This document shows positions 42,760 to 51,858 of a stretch of 64,000 nt of DNA, piece by piece (position 1 is the stretch's first letter; the number at the start of each line of letters is the position of its first letter). The stretch covers positions 434,001 to 498,000 of the forward strand of contig NZ_RBID01000011.1 in the NCBI RefSeq assembly GCF_003633895.1. The letters run 5' to 3'. Source of the stretch: Vogesella indigofera. Lineage in GTDB: Bacteria > Pseudomonadota > Gammaproteobacteria > Burkholderiales > Chromobacteriaceae. The notes below the pieces were generated by a model, which did not search any database, was not told the origin of the DNA, and saw only the letters and a list, made by a program, of their open reading frames with translations. A program made the position numbers and the translations under genes.

Positions 42760-43089
42760 ATGCTCACTTCCACCGACTGGATTTCTTACTTGAAATCATG
42801 CACTTCCATTAAGTCAGATTACGGGGTGGCAAAGCTTTTGCAGGTAAACCGCAGCACAATGTCAAGTTTGGTCAACCGGAAAAGTTTTCTAGGCATAAAA
42901 AGCACTAAGCGGATAGCTGATCAGCTCAATATTGACCCCGAATACATCTATATTTGCGCACAGTTTGAACGCTCGAAATCAGAGGACGAGCGCAAGCTAT
43001 GGCTTGACCTTTACGAGAAGATCGGCGGGCTGCAACTTGATGAAAAGATTAGGAAAAAGCTAGATTTGGCCGTTATGTCACACGACTAA
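42760..43089 (+). CDS. phage repressor-like HTH protein at the right end
   Basis: 109 residues. SDYGVAKLLQVNRSTMSSLV is a Cro/CI-type helix-turn-helix; the following DQLNIDPEYIYICAQFERSK resembles DUF3693-type phage regulators (from memory). It is lower in GC than the rest of the element, divergent from the early operon, and only 28 bases from the right dif copy. Probably controls lysogeny or excision timing. Confidence 0.75.
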   Translation: MLTSTDWISYLKSCTSIKSDYGVAKLLQVNRSTMSSLVNRKSFLGIKSTKRIADQLNIDPEYIYICAQFERSKSEDERKLWLDLYEKIGGLQLDEKIRKKLDLAVMSHD

Positions 43090-43116
43090 TTGACGTGTCA
43101 TTTATGCGGCTTATTT

Positions 43117-43144
43117 GACCATAATAATAAACATTATGCGACAC
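43117..43144. other. right dif-like att site of the prophage
   Basis: Plus strand: arm GACCATAATAA, spacer TAAACA, arm TTATGCGACAC. The spacer and XerC-side arm match the left copy; the XerD-side arm is degenerate. That is what is expected if this half came from the phage attP and the XerC arm from the chromosome. Confidence 0.8.
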
Positions 43145-43726
43145 GAACGGCTAAACCCCTTGGGGGGATTTCTCGGTATTTACCGGGCTAAACGCCATCG
43201 TCGTGATCACCAGACCGGCTACGGCCAATTGGCCGATCTTTTTGCAAAAATCCTGCCAAAATTCCCGTCTGGCTTGGGTTTTCTCGCTTTCCATGGCTGC
43301 TGCAATCAATTCTGTTCGACACATTTATTGCCAGAACAACAACGATGTGAGCACGTCCTAAAAGAAAAATTCGTTTACACAAAAATCCAGATCGTGTGGA
43401 CTCGATTTGCCTGTGCAGAGGCTTGCCAAGATCAAAAAACCAGTCGATTTGAGCCACACGTTGAGCCGCACGCCGAATGTCGTGTCGGAGCTATTGTTGT
43501 GGTTCGTAGCTGTAGCTGCGGCTTGCAATCCCGTGCTCGTACCTGAATGCCTAAACGCCGGCCAAAAAAAGAACCTCCAGCATCAGTCACCGATGGCAGG
43601 AGGTTTTGGAAGCACGGATTTGGTCTCCGTTACGCTTCAGATGAGGAACGCCATTCCATATCAGAAAGCATGATTAATGATAAGGCTACCATCGGGGTAA
43701 TGACTATTCGTAAAAATACCTAGTGC
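43145..43726. other. intergenic region right of dif
   Basis: About 580 bases with no convincing gene. One frame ending at 43361 reads naturally (ANWPIFLQKSCQNSRLAWVF, then SLSMAAAINSVRHIYCQNNN), with a possible hydrophobic helix, but no good start or ribosome site; it could be a gene remnant from an integrant. The dusC terminator lies at 43572-43605. Confidence 0.5.
43572..43605 (-). terminator. terminator of dusC
   Basis: AACCTCC / GGAGGTT outer stem with an inner CATC/GATG pairing. Minus-strand exit is CTTTTTTT. Confidence 0.7.
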
Positions 43727-44680
43727 TCAGCGGGCGGCGTTTAGTCTGGCTTTTAGCTGTTCCGGTTGGCGTATTGACCTGATTTCATTGAAGAAATCGC
43801 CGGCTTCGATATAGGTGCGTTTCAGCTGGTTAAGCCATTGCTTGACCCTGCTGACGGCGTAGCTGCTATCGCCGGCACGCAGCTGACATTGCATGAACAG
43901 GTTGTCGACATGCGCCAGCACCTCCGCCCATGGTTCTGGCGGTAGCTGGCTGCCAGTTTGCTGCAGGTGCTTGATGCGCTTGGCAAAATCGGGAGCCGCA
44001 ATCAGGCCGCGGCCGATCATGATGGTTTCGCACTGGCTGACTGCGCGGATGTTGCAGTAATCCTCCAGGGTCCAGACTTCGCCATTGGCAATCAGCGGAA
44101 TGTCGATCACGTCCTTGATTCTGGCAAACCATTCCCAGTGGGCCGGCGGTTTGTAGCCTTCTACCTTGGTGCGGGCATGGACGGTCAGCTCCGCGGCGCC
44201 GGCGGCGTTGATGGCACGGGCGCAATCCAGCGTCAGGCTGGTATCTTCATAACCTAGCCGCATTTTTGCGGTGACCGGGATGTCGGCAGGTACCGCCGCG
44301 CGGACGGCGGCAACGATCTCGTAGAGCGTTTGCGGTTCTTTGAGCAACACGGCGCCGCCGCGATGGCGGTTAACGGTCGGCGCCGGACAGCCAAAATTCA
44401 GGTCGATGACCGGCGCGCCCAGTTCCGCCGCCCTTGCCGCGTTATCGGCCAGGCAGGCCGGATCGGAGCCGAGCAGTTGCAACCGCACCGGTGTGCCGGC
44501 GCGCGTCTTTGACTGCTGCAGCAGTTCGGGGGCCAGACGATGAAAAGTCTTTACCGGCAGCAAGGAGTTGGTGACGCGAATGAATTCGGTAACACACCAG
44601 TCGATGCCGCCAATCTCGGTCAGTACATCCCGCATCACGTCATCTACAAGCCCTTCCATCGGGGCCAATACGATCTTCAT
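43727..44680 (-). CDS. dusC: tRNA-dihydrouridine(16) synthase
   Basis: 317-residue FMN enzyme reducing uridine in tRNA. It starts [20 protein letters not shown], has the TEFIRVT segment typical of DusC rather than DusA/B, and the catalytic cysteine in [19 protein letters not shown]. Further motifs: [10 protein letters not shown] and PLIANGEVW. The start at 44680 is set by the family N terminus. Its 3' end marks the return to conserved chromosome right of dif. Confidence 0.93.
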   Translation of the reverse strand: MKIVLAPMEGLVDDVMRDVLTEIGGIDWCVTEFIRVTNSLLPVKTFHRLAPELLQQSKTRAGTPVRLQLLGSDPACLADNAARAAELGAPVIDLNFGCPAPTVNRHRGGAVLLKEPQTLYEIVAAVRAAVPADIPVTAKMRLGYEDTSLTLDCARAINAAGAAELTVHARTKVEGYKPPAHWEWFARIKDVIDIPLIANGEVWTLEDYCNIRAVSQCETIMIGRGLIAAPDFAKRIKHLQQTGSQLPPEPWAEVLAHVDNLFMQCQLRAGDSSYAVSRVKQWLNQLKRTYIEAGDFFNEIRSIRQPEQLKARLNAAR

Positions 44681-44787
44681 ACTATTTTCACCAGAACTGA
44701 GAAAGCTCCGCCTTGCGGCCAACTATTGACTTTTAAACGGGGCGTGGTAAACCTTGGCGCCTTTGCATTGAAGGCAAGCCATTCATC

Positions 44788-45729
44788 ATGAGCAAGACCG
44801 CGATAATTATTGATACCGATCCTGGCCAGGATGATGCGGTCGCTATTTTGACAGCTTTAGGCTCGGCCCAGCTCGAAGTTGTCGGAATTTCGGTGGTGGC
44901 AGGTAATGTGCCGCTGGAGTTGACGGCAAAAAATGCCCGCATCATCTGCGAGTGGGCCGGCCGGCCGGAGGTACCGGTCTATGCCGGCTGCGAGCGCCCT
45001 CTTCTGCGCCCGCTGGTCACCGCCGAACACGTGCATGGCAAGACCGGGCTGGACGGCGTGCCGCTGCATGAGCCGGCCATGCCGTTGCAGCAAGAGCACG
45101 CCGTCGATTTCATCATCCGCACCCTGCGTGAGCGCGAGGCCGGCAGCGTCACGCTGTGCATGCTGGGGCCATTGACCAACCTGGCGATGGCGATCGTGCG
45201 GGCGCCGGACATCGTTGGCCGCATCCGGGAAATCGTGCTGATGGGTGGTGCCTACTTTGAAGGCGGCAACATCACGCCGTCGGCGGAATTCAATATCTAT
45301 GTCGATCCGGACGCGGCGGCCACGGTGCTGGCTTGCGGTGCCGCCATTACCATGCTGCCGCTGGATGTCACGCACAAGGCGACGGCGTCGCCGGCGCGCA
45401 TCGGCTTGCTGCGCGCCCTGCCCAACCGCGCCGGCAATCTGGCGGCCGACATCATGACCACGCTGGAGCGCTTCGACGTGCAGCGTTACGGCGCCAACGG
45501 CGCGCCGCTGCACGATCCGACCGTGATTGCCTATGTACTGCAACCAGGGCTGTTCTCCGGACGCAAGGTGTATGTGGCGGTGGAGCAAAACAGCGAGCTG
45601 ACGCTGGGCGCGACGCCGGTGGACTGGTGGGGGGTCACCGGGAAAACGGCAAATGTAAATTACCTTACAACTGTTGATAGTGATGGCTTTTTCCGCTTGC
45701 TGGCAGATAATTTATCTACACTCCCCTGA
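44788..45729 (+). CDS. inosine/uridine-type nucleoside hydrolase
   Basis: 313-residue enzyme splitting nucleosides to base and ribose. The calcium-binding signature IDTDPGQDDAVAIL is at residues 8-21; VVAGNVPLELTAKNA, MGGAYFEGGNITPSAEFNIY and the C-terminal HDPTVIAYVL are typical of RihA/RihB-type hydrolases. Base preference is not readable from sequence. An AT-rich gap upstream separates it from divergent dusC. Confidence 0.9.
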   Translation: MSKTAIIIDTDPGQDDAVAILTALGSAQLEVVGISVVAGNVPLELTAKNARIICEWAGRPEVPVYAGCERPLLRPLVTAEHVHGKTGLDGVPLHEPAMPLQQEHAVDFIIRTLREREAGSVTLCMLGPLTNLAMAIVRAPDIVGRIREIVLMGGAYFEGGNITPSAEFNIYVDPDAAATVLACGAAITMLPLDVTHKATASPARIGLLRALPNRAGNLAADIMTTLERFDVQRYGANGAPLHDPTVIAYVLQPGLFSGRKVYVAVEQNSELTLGATPVDWWGVTGKTANVNYLTTVDSDGFFRLLADNLSTLP

Positions 45730-45767
45730 AACGACAACACGGGTCATGCCGGAATGAGGGCTATATC

Positions 45768-46313
45768 ATGTTGAACAAGGCAACATTCGCCGGTGGCTGC
45801 TTCTGGTGCACCGAGGCGGTTTTCCGCCAGGTGCCGGGCGTCAAGTCGGTGACGCCGGGTTATACCGGTGGAGCGGTCGCCAATCCCGGCTACGAGCAGG
45901 TGTGCAGTGGCCGCACCGGCCATGCCGAGGCGATCGAAATCGAGTTTGATGACGAAGTCGTCAGCTATGAAAACCTGCTGCGGCTTTTTTTCGCCACCCA
46001 CGACCCGACAACGCCGAACCGGCAAGGCCACGATGTCGGCACACAATACCGCTCGGCGGTGTTCTGGCACTTTCCGGAGCAGGAAGCCGCGCTGGCGCGC
46101 ATCATGGACGAGCTGCGGCCAACCTTGCCGCCCGGCGCGCAAATCGTGACGCAGTCGCAACCGGCCGCCACCTTTTACCCTGCCGAAACCGAGCATCACC
46201 GTTATTATGAGCTGAATCCTTATGCGCCCTATTGCCGCGCCGTCGTTGCCGGCAAGGTGATGAAGGGCGAACAGGTGCTGGACACGCTGCAACAGCGCGG
46301 CCTGGCCGATTAG
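45768..46313 (+). CDS. msrA: peptide-methionine (S)-S-oxide reductase
   Basis: 181-residue MsrA repairing oxidised methionine. Catalytic cysteine in FAGGCFWCTEAVF near the N terminus, then GYTGGAVANPGYEQVCSGRT GHAEAIE-type sequence and HDPTTPNRQGHDVGTQYRS. A single-domain form. The histidine kinase gene begins 17 bases later, so the two may share a transcript. Confidence 0.93.
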   Translation: MLNKATFAGGCFWCTEAVFRQVPGVKSVTPGYTGGAVANPGYEQVCSGRTGHAEAIEIEFDDEVVSYENLLRLFFATHDPTTPNRQGHDVGTQYRSAVFWHFPEQEAALARIMDELRPTLPPGAQIVTQSQPAATFYPAETEHHRYYELNPYAPYCRAVVAGKVMKGEQVLDTLQQRGLAD

Positions 46314-46330
46314 CCATTGAAAGTCCGGAC

Positions 46331-48508
46331 TTGATCACAACAAAAACGTTTTTGCAGGCGGTACGACAACACGGGGGGGCGAAGTGGCTGTTCTGGGCGC
46401 TTTGCCTGCTGTTGTGCTACGCACTGGCGGCACAGCTGGCCGGCTATCGCCAGCAAACATTTGATCAGGCCCTGCAACTGAACCAGACGCTGCTGCGTCG
46501 GCAGCTGGATTACACCGCCCTACTGCTGCAGCAGCTGACACCGACGGACGCTGCCGGCCCGCAAGCCCTCAACGCGGAACTGCCCGCTTTCGTGGTGGCC
46601 GCCGGCTTCCAGCACAAGATTGATACCGGCAGTCGCGATGCCTTCGAAGTGCAGCAGAGCTATCGTCGCCGCGCGCTGTTCCTGATCCGCGAGTATCGCG
46701 ACCAGAGCAGCGACACCTGGACGGAAAGCAGCGCCTGGTTCCCTGCCCCCGCACGCAGCCACTATATTCCGCTGACCAACCTGTCTCCGGATCGTCCCGG
46801 CGGCCGTCTTGAATACCTGCAAGGACTGGATCTGGCCGCCGACCGCTTTTTCGCGGCCGCGATCAAGACCGCCATCAGCAGTGGCGAAATACAGGCCAGC
46901 AAACCGTTTACCTATCGCGACGGCGCGCCGGGACTGGCCTTCGTCAGGGCCGCCTACACCGGCGGTGTGCTGCCGGATACCACGGCGGAACGGCTGAGCC
47001 AGGTGAGCGGCGTGGCGGTGGTCTTTGTCGACCTCCGCCAGCTGCTGCCACTGCCGGAAAACAGCCCGCTGCAGTTGTCGATCAGTGCCGCGCCGGACAT
47101 GCCGCAACTGGCCAGCGTGCCCGCGGCGGGCGTACCGTTCTCGGCACTGCAAACGCTGCGACAAACCCTGCTGGTGCCGGATCCGGCGCTGCCCTATGTG
47201 CTGCAGCTGAGCCTGCCGGCTGCGGGATGGTTGCCCTGGTTGCTGTTTGGCGGCGCCTTGCTGGGTAGCGGCATGCTGTCCCGCCGGCTGTTCCGTTCCC
47301 CTGCCCCTGCGGGGGAACCGGCCTTGCCGCCTGTTGCCGCGCCGCAGCCGCTGGCCGCGCTGGAACATATCGCGTTGCAGGCGATGGACGAAGCCGTGCT
47401 GCTGCTGTCGGCGCGCAACCAGGTGCTGTACGCCAATGCCCGCGCCATGGCGCTGACCGGCGATGCCGCCTTGCAGGGCAAGTTGCTGGATGGCGTCGAC
47501 TTCGGCATCTGCTATCCGCGCAACCAGCGTCGCGTCCATGTGTTGCCGCGGCTGATCGAGAAAAAAGTGCGGGCGATGCTGCCGCCGGGCAGCATCCTGA
47601 TCGACGCCCACGGCCAGGAGTGCGAGATCGAGGGCGAGTTCATTCCGCTGAACGATGCGGCCAACGTTGCGGTGCGCTACCTGCTCAGCTTTCGCCATGT
47701 CGGCAAGCTGCGCCAGGACATGGTCGCCGCGCTGAAAGCCAGCGAGATGCAGCTGAAGAAGCATCAGGACGAGCTGGCACGTGTCGCCCGCATCAATACG
47801 CTGGGCGAAATGTCGTCCGGCGTGGCGCACGAAATCAACCAGCCGCTGTCGGCGATCATGAGTTACAACGAAGCCTGTCTGGCGATGATGGACGACGCCA
47901 ATCCGGACCCGGTATTGCTGCGCATTTCGCTGGTCTCCTCGGTGCGTCAGGCCAATCGTGCCGGCCAGATCATCCGCCGCCTGCGCGAGCTGGCCAGCCG
48001 CAAGCAGCCGGAAGTGGCGCCGCTGAACATCAACGACGCGTTGCGCAGCGCGCTGGACCTGACCAAGAACGAGCTGGCCGCGCGCGAGGTGATCGTCACC
48101 ACCGATCTGGCGGAAGGCTTGCCGCAGGTGATGGCGGACAGCATCCAGCTGGAACAGGTGATCATCAACCTGATCAAGAATGCCGTCGATGCCATGACCG
48201 AGAAAAACCGCAGCGACGAACCGATGCGGATCTTTGCCTATAGCGAACGCCGCGGCCGCCACATCCGGCTGGGAATCCGTGACAACGGCACCGGCATACC
48301 GGAAAATATCCTGCCGCACGTATTTGACCCGTTTTACAGTTCAAAGAGCGAGGGCATGGGACTGGGACTGACCATCAGCCAGACCATTATCGAAAGCATC
48401 GGTGGCCGCCTGGCCGCCCGCAATCTGGAGACCGGCGGCGCGGAGTTTTCGCTGACCGTGCCGGTACTCAAAAACAGCCATCCCGACGCAAAAGAGGAGC
48501 AGCAATAA
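46331..48508 (+). CDS. membrane sensor histidine kinase
   Basis: About 725 residues from TTG 46331; the only upstream starts in frame overlap msrA, so the exact start is uncertain. First membrane helix LFWALCLLLCYALAAQLAGY, periplasmic domain of roughly 260 residues, second helix GWLPWLLFGGALLGSGML, a PAS-like region, then DHp with H500 (SSGVAHEINQPLSAIMSYN) and a HATPase domain (NLIKNAVDAM, DNGTGIP, GMGLGLTISQTI). The DHp/ATPase part resembles FixL/DctB-type kinases. The cognate regulator follows with a one-base overlap. Signal unknown. Confidence 0.85.
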   Translation: MITTKTFLQAVRQHGGAKWLFWALCLLLCYALAAQLAGYRQQTFDQALQLNQTLLRRQLDYTALLLQQLTPTDAAGPQALNAELPAFVVAAGFQHKIDTGSRDAFEVQQSYRRRALFLIREYRDQSSDTWTESSAWFPAPARSHYIPLTNLSPDRPGGRLEYLQGLDLAADRFFAAAIKTAISSGEIQASKPFTYRDGAPGLAFVRAAYTGGVLPDTTAERLSQVSGVAVVFVDLRQLLPLPENSPLQLSISAAPDMPQLASVPAAGVPFSALQTLRQTLLVPDPALPYVLQLSLPAAGWLPWLLFGGALLGSGMLSRRLFRSPAPAGEPALPPVAAPQPLAALEHIALQAMDEAVLLLSARNQVLYANARAMALTGDAALQGKLLDGVDFGICYPRNQRRVHVLPRLIEKKVRAMLPPGSILIDAHGQECEIEGEFIPLNDAANVAVRYLLSFRHVGKLRQDMVAALKASEMQLKKHQDELARVARINTLGEMSSGVAHEINQPLSAIMSYNEACLAMMDDANPDPVLLRISLVSSVRQANRAGQIIRRLRELASRKQPEVAPLNINDALRSALDLTKNELAAREVIVTTDLAEGLPQVMADSIQLEQVIINLIKNAVDAMTEKNRSDEPMRIFAYSERRGRHIRLGIRDNGTGIPENILPHVFDPFYSSKSEGMGLGLTISQTIIESIGGRLAARNLETGGAEFSLTVPVLKNSHPDAKEEQQ

Positions 48509-49152
48509 TGGCATCGATGACACCGTCCGTGTACGTGGTTGATGACGATCCGGGGGTGCGCGACGCGCTCGCCATCCTCATCGGCACCCAGGGCTTGCAC
48601 GTGCTGACCTTCGACAGCGCCACGTCCTTCTTGCAGGCCTACGCGCCGGGCGATATCGGCTGTCTGGTGCTGGATATCCGCATGCCGGACATCAATGGCC
48701 TCGCGCTGCAGGACATCCTCAGCATCAAGGAAAACAAGCTGCCGATCATCTTCATTACCGGCCACGGCGACCTGGAACAATGCACCCGCGCCTTCCGTGG
48801 CGGGGCGGTCGATTTCATCACCAAGCCGATCGACCGCAACCGGCTGCTGGAAAGCCTGCGCAAGGCGATCCGCAACAGCATCCAGCTGCAGCAGCACGAG
48901 GCAGAAACCGCCGAGGTCAAGCAGCAGCTGGAAAAAGTCACCGAGCGCGAAATGGTGATCCTGCGGCTGGTGGCCGACGGCCTGTCCAGCAAGGAAATCG
49001 CCAAGGAACTGGACGTCTCGCCGCGCACCATCGAGGCGCACCGCGCCAACCTGTTCAACAAGCTGGGCGTCAATTCGCTGGCGGAGTTGATCCGCTTCTA
49101 CCTGAAAGCCTTGCCGATTACCGGCAACGAAAGCATCACGCATCCATCATGA
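48508..49152 (+). CDS. FixJ/NarL-type response regulator
   Basis: 214 residues. Receiver domain with acidic pocket VVDDDPG, phosphoacceptor D56 (VLDIRMPDINGLAL) and lysine FITKPIDRN; C-terminal LuxR-type HTH (LVADGLSSKEIAKELDVSPR TIEAHR). It should be phosphorylated by the preceding kinase and act as a DNA-binding activator. The stop overlaps the nadK start, so this two-component system is translationally coupled to nadK. Confidence 0.9.
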   Translation: MASMTPSVYVVDDDPGVRDALAILIGTQGLHVLTFDSATSFLQAYAPGDIGCLVLDIRMPDINGLALQDILSIKENKLPIIFITGHGDLEQCTRAFRGGAVDFITKPIDRNRLLESLRKAIRNSIQLQQHEAETAEVKQQLEKVTEREMVILRLVADGLSSKEIAKELDVSPRTIEAHRANLFNKLGVNSLAELIRFYLKALPITGNESITHPS

Positions 49153-50033
49153 CCAAGAACCTGTTCAGTGTGATCGGCCTGGTTGCCCGACACAGCAAAC
49201 CGCACATCATCGAATCGCTGCTCACCCTGGCTGCGCACCTGACCCAGCGCGGCGTGCGGGTGCTGATCGACGCGGAAAGCATGCCGCCGGCGGACGACAA
49301 CACGCCGGCCTACCCTGCGGTCGAACGCGATGACCTGGGCAAGCTTGCCGATCTGGTGATCGTGCTCGGCGGTGATGGCACCATGCTGTCGATCGCTCGC
49401 GTGCTGGCCGCCTACCGCGTGCCGCTGGTCGGCATCAACCAGGGGCGGCTCGGCTTCATGACCGACATTCCGCTACATGAAATGCTGGCCGCCATCGACC
49501 AGATCCTGGAAGGCCAGTTCGTGCCGGAAGAGCGCATCCTGCTGCAGGCGTCGGTGATCCGCGAAGAGGCGGAGATCACCAGCGCGCTGGCGCTCAACGA
49601 CGTGGTGATCAGCCGCGGCGCCCTCGGCTCGATGATCGAGTTTGAAGTGTTCGTCGACAACCAGTTTGTCTACAGCCAGCGCTCCGACGGCCTGATCATC
49701 AGCACCCCGACCGGCTCCACCGCCTACTCGCTGGCCTCCGGCGGGCCGATTTTGCATCCGACCCTGCGTGCGATGGCGCTGGTGCCGATCTGCCCGCAGT
49801 CGCTGAGCAACCGGCCGATCGCGGTCAGCGACAACTGCGAGGTGGCCTTCATGCTCACGCGCGGGCTGGACACGCGCGTGCACTTTGATGGCCAGTCGCA
49901 CTGCGACCTGATGGAAATGGACCGGGTCATCGTGCGCAGCTACCGTAACACGCTGAAAATCCTGCACCCGATTGGCTACAACTACTACGACATGCTGCGC
50001 CACAAGCTTCACTGGGGCGAGCGTCTGCTCTGA
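49149..50033 (+). CDS. nadK: NAD kinase
   Basis: 294-residue enzyme phosphorylating NAD to NADP. Contains the GGDGT motif (LVIVLGGDGTMLSIARVLA), GINQGRLGFMTDI, and the TPTGSTAYSLASGGPILHP segment. The ATG at 49149 overlaps the upstream stop (ATGA) and matches the family N terminus MTKNLFSVIGLV. recN follows after 14 bases; the nadK-recN pair is common in proteobacteria. Confidence 0.95.
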   Translation: MTKNLFSVIGLVARHSKPHIIESLLTLAAHLTQRGVRVLIDAESMPPADDNTPAYPAVERDDLGKLADLVIVLGGDGTMLSIARVLAAYRVPLVGINQGRLGFMTDIPLHEMLAAIDQILEGQFVPEERILLQASVIREEAEITSALALNDVVISRGALGSMIEFEVFVDNQFVYSQRSDGLIISTPTGSTAYSLASGGPILHPTLRAMALVPICPQSLSNRPIAVSDNCEVAFMLTRGLDTRVHFDGQSHCDLMEMDRVIVRSYRNTLKILHPIGYNYYDMLRHKLHWGERLL

Positions 50034-50047
50034 GAAATCACAAGACC

Positions 50048-51712
50048 ATGCTGCTGTCACTGAATGTTCGCGACTTTGTCATCGTCGATCAGCTCGATCT
50101 CGATTTTCATGCCGGTTTTACCGTGCTCACCGGTGAAACCGGCGCCGGCAAATCCATCATCCTCGATGCCCTGGGCCTGTTGATGGGCGATCGTGCCGAT
50201 GCCGGCCAGATCCGCGACGGCGCCGAGCGTGCCGAAATCGCTGCACAGTTCTCCATCCACAACAGCCCGGACCTGCGCGCCTGGCTGCAAGACAACGAAC
50301 TGAGCGGCGACGAGGACGACCTGCTGATCCGCCGCCTGGTGGATCGCAACGGCCGCTCGCGCAGTTTCATCAACGGCCAGCAGGCAACCCAGAGCCAGCT
50401 CAAGGCCATCGGCGAGTATCTGGTCGACATTCACGGCCAGCACGCGCACCAGTCGCTGATGCGCGCCGACACCCAGCGCGCGCTGCTCGACGCCTACGCC
50501 GGCAGTACACAGCTGGCACGCGATGTGCGCGAAGCGTGGCAGGACTGGCAACAGGCACGGCGCCAGCGCGAGGACGCCGAGCGGCTGTCGCGCGAATCGG
50601 AAGTCGAGCGCGAGCGCCTGACCTGGCAGATCAACGAACTGAGCGAGCTGAACCTGCAGGCCGACGAGTGGCCGCAACTCAACCAGCAGCACTCGCGGCT
50701 GGCCAATGCCGCTGAGCTCGCGCAAACCGCGCAGCTGGCGGTGGACGTGCTGTCCGACATGGACGGCAACTGCCTGTCGCTGCTGTCGCAGGTGCAGAAC
50801 CGCCTCGGGCGGCTGTCGGCGCTGGATACGCGGCTGGCGGAGTCGCTGGCGCTGCTGGATTCGGTCGATGCCGAATTGCGCGAGGTGGTGTACAGCCTGC
50901 GCAGCTACGGCAGCGACTTTGACGACGACCCCAAGCAGCTGCTGGATGTCGAGGCGCGCCTCGATGTGCTGATGCGTATTGCCCGCAAGTACCGCTGCAC
51001 GCCGGAAGAGCTGCCGAAAAAGCTCGGCGACTGGCAGCAACAGTTGGCCGCACTGGAGGCGTCGACCGATCAGGAGGCGCTGGCCGTTGCCGAATCGGCG
51101 GCGCTGGCACGCTACCGTGCCCACGCCGAGGCGCTGTCCGGCAAACGCCGACAGGCCGCCAACGAGCTGTCATCCCGCATCAGTACTGAGATGCAGCGGC
51201 TGGCGATGGAGGGCGCGCGCTTTGCCATCGAGCTGTCCGCAGCGGCAGAGCCGACCGCCAACGGGCTGGAAGCCGTCGAGTATCTGGTGGCGGCAAACCA
51301 GGGCAGCACCCTGCGGCCGCTGGCCAAGGTGGCATCCGGTGGCGAGCTGTCGCGCATCAGCCTGGCGATGCAGGTGGTGATCAGCCAGGTCGCCAGCGTG
51401 CCGACGCTGATTTTCGACGAAGTGGACGTCGGCATCGGCGGCCGCGTCGCCGAGGTGGTCGGCAAGCTGTTACGGCAGCTGGGCGAGCGCTACCAGGTGC
51501 TGTGCGTGACGCACTTGCCGCAAGTGGCGTCCTGCGCCAGTCAGCACTGGCAGGTCAGCAAGTTCGGTGTCGATGGCCGCACCGTCAGCCGCATCCAGCC
51601 GCTGGACCAGGTGCAGCGCATCGACGAACTGGCACGGATGCTGGGCGGCGAGGACATCACCAGCACCACGCGGCAACACGCCAGCGAGATGCTGCTGGCA
51701 AACGCGGAGTAG
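50048..51712 (+). CDS. recN: DNA repair protein RecN
   Basis: 554-residue SMC-like ATPase of double-strand-break repair. N-terminal Walker A in GETGAGKSIILDALGLL, long coiled-coil arms, and C-terminal signature VASGGELSRISLAMQVV with Walker B PTLIFDEVDVGIGG. Normal length for the family. Ends at a strong terminator. Confidence 0.95.
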   Translation: MLLSLNVRDFVIVDQLDLDFHAGFTVLTGETGAGKSIILDALGLLMGDRADAGQIRDGAERAEIAAQFSIHNSPDLRAWLQDNELSGDEDDLLIRRLVDRNGRSRSFINGQQATQSQLKAIGEYLVDIHGQHAHQSLMRADTQRALLDAYAGSTQLARDVREAWQDWQQARRQREDAERLSRESEVERERLTWQINELSELNLQADEWPQLNQQHSRLANAAELAQTAQLAVDVLSDMDGNCLSLLSQVQNRLGRLSALDTRLAESLALLDSVDAELREVVYSLRSYGSDFDDDPKQLLDVEARLDVLMRIARKYRCTPEELPKKLGDWQQQLAALEASTDQEALAVAESAALARYRAHAEALSGKRRQAANELSSRISTEMQRLAMEGARFAIELSAAAEPTANGLEAVEYLVAANQGSTLRPLAKVASGGELSRISLAMQVVISQVASVPTLIFDEVDVGIGGRVAEVVGKLLRQLGERYQVLCVTHLPQVASCASQHWQVSKFGVDGRTVSRIQPLDQVQRIDELARMLGGEDITSTTRQHASEMLLANAE

Positions 51713-51729
51713 CGTTGGCCGGCAAGGCA

Positions 51730-51760
51730 AAAAGCCCTGATCTACTCGATCAGGGCTTTT
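51730..51760 (+). terminator. bidirectional terminator after recN
   Basis: AAAAGCCCTGAT / ATCAGGGCTTTT, 12-bp stem, loop of 7, T-run on both sides. It serves recN and possibly the convergent asnB operon. Confidence 0.9.
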
Positions 51761-51858
51761 TTTATTGAGCCGTGTATTGCCGCGCCGAGAGACTGTCGTA
51801 CCTAGTCCTGGTGATGCCTGCGCGGCGCGTTTGGCGTGTCGCCCCGGTCTGCAGATGT

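Larger units (their letters stand above)
31378..43143. mobile_element. dif-integrated corticovirus-like prophage, 11.75 kb
   Basis: Bounded by a 20-bp direct repeat that is the core of two dif-like sites (31378-31397 and 43124-43143), so the repeat unit is 11,746 bp. It has no integrase and is probably integrated by host XerC/XerD. Contents, right to left on the minus strand: two early genes, HUH/YxxxY replication initiator, small proteins, A32/P9-like ATPase, capsid block with a PM2 P2-like candidate, several one-helix membrane proteins, collar-domain protein, lytic transglycosylase, further small membrane proteins. Plus-strand HTH regulators sit at each end. Size and gene set resemble PM2-type corticoviruses (about 10 kb). 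Whether it is inducible cannot be told. Confidence 0.85.

Noticed and set aside
31371-43144. Filamentous phage (inovirus) identity for the dif element
   Set aside because: dif integration, HUH Rep and a Walker ATPase would fit, but there is no recognisable inovirus pI/Zot with membrane helix, pIV secretin or typical coat gene, whereas a transglycosylase, a large beta-rich capsid candidate and a collar protein are present.
43115-43546. 143-codon plus-strand frame starting in the right dif site
   Set aside because: No ribosome site, starts inside att DNA, odd composition; treated as intergenic.
46520-48319. 599-codon minus-strand frame opposite the histidine kinase
   Set aside because: Shadow frame; the plus strand has full kinase motifs.
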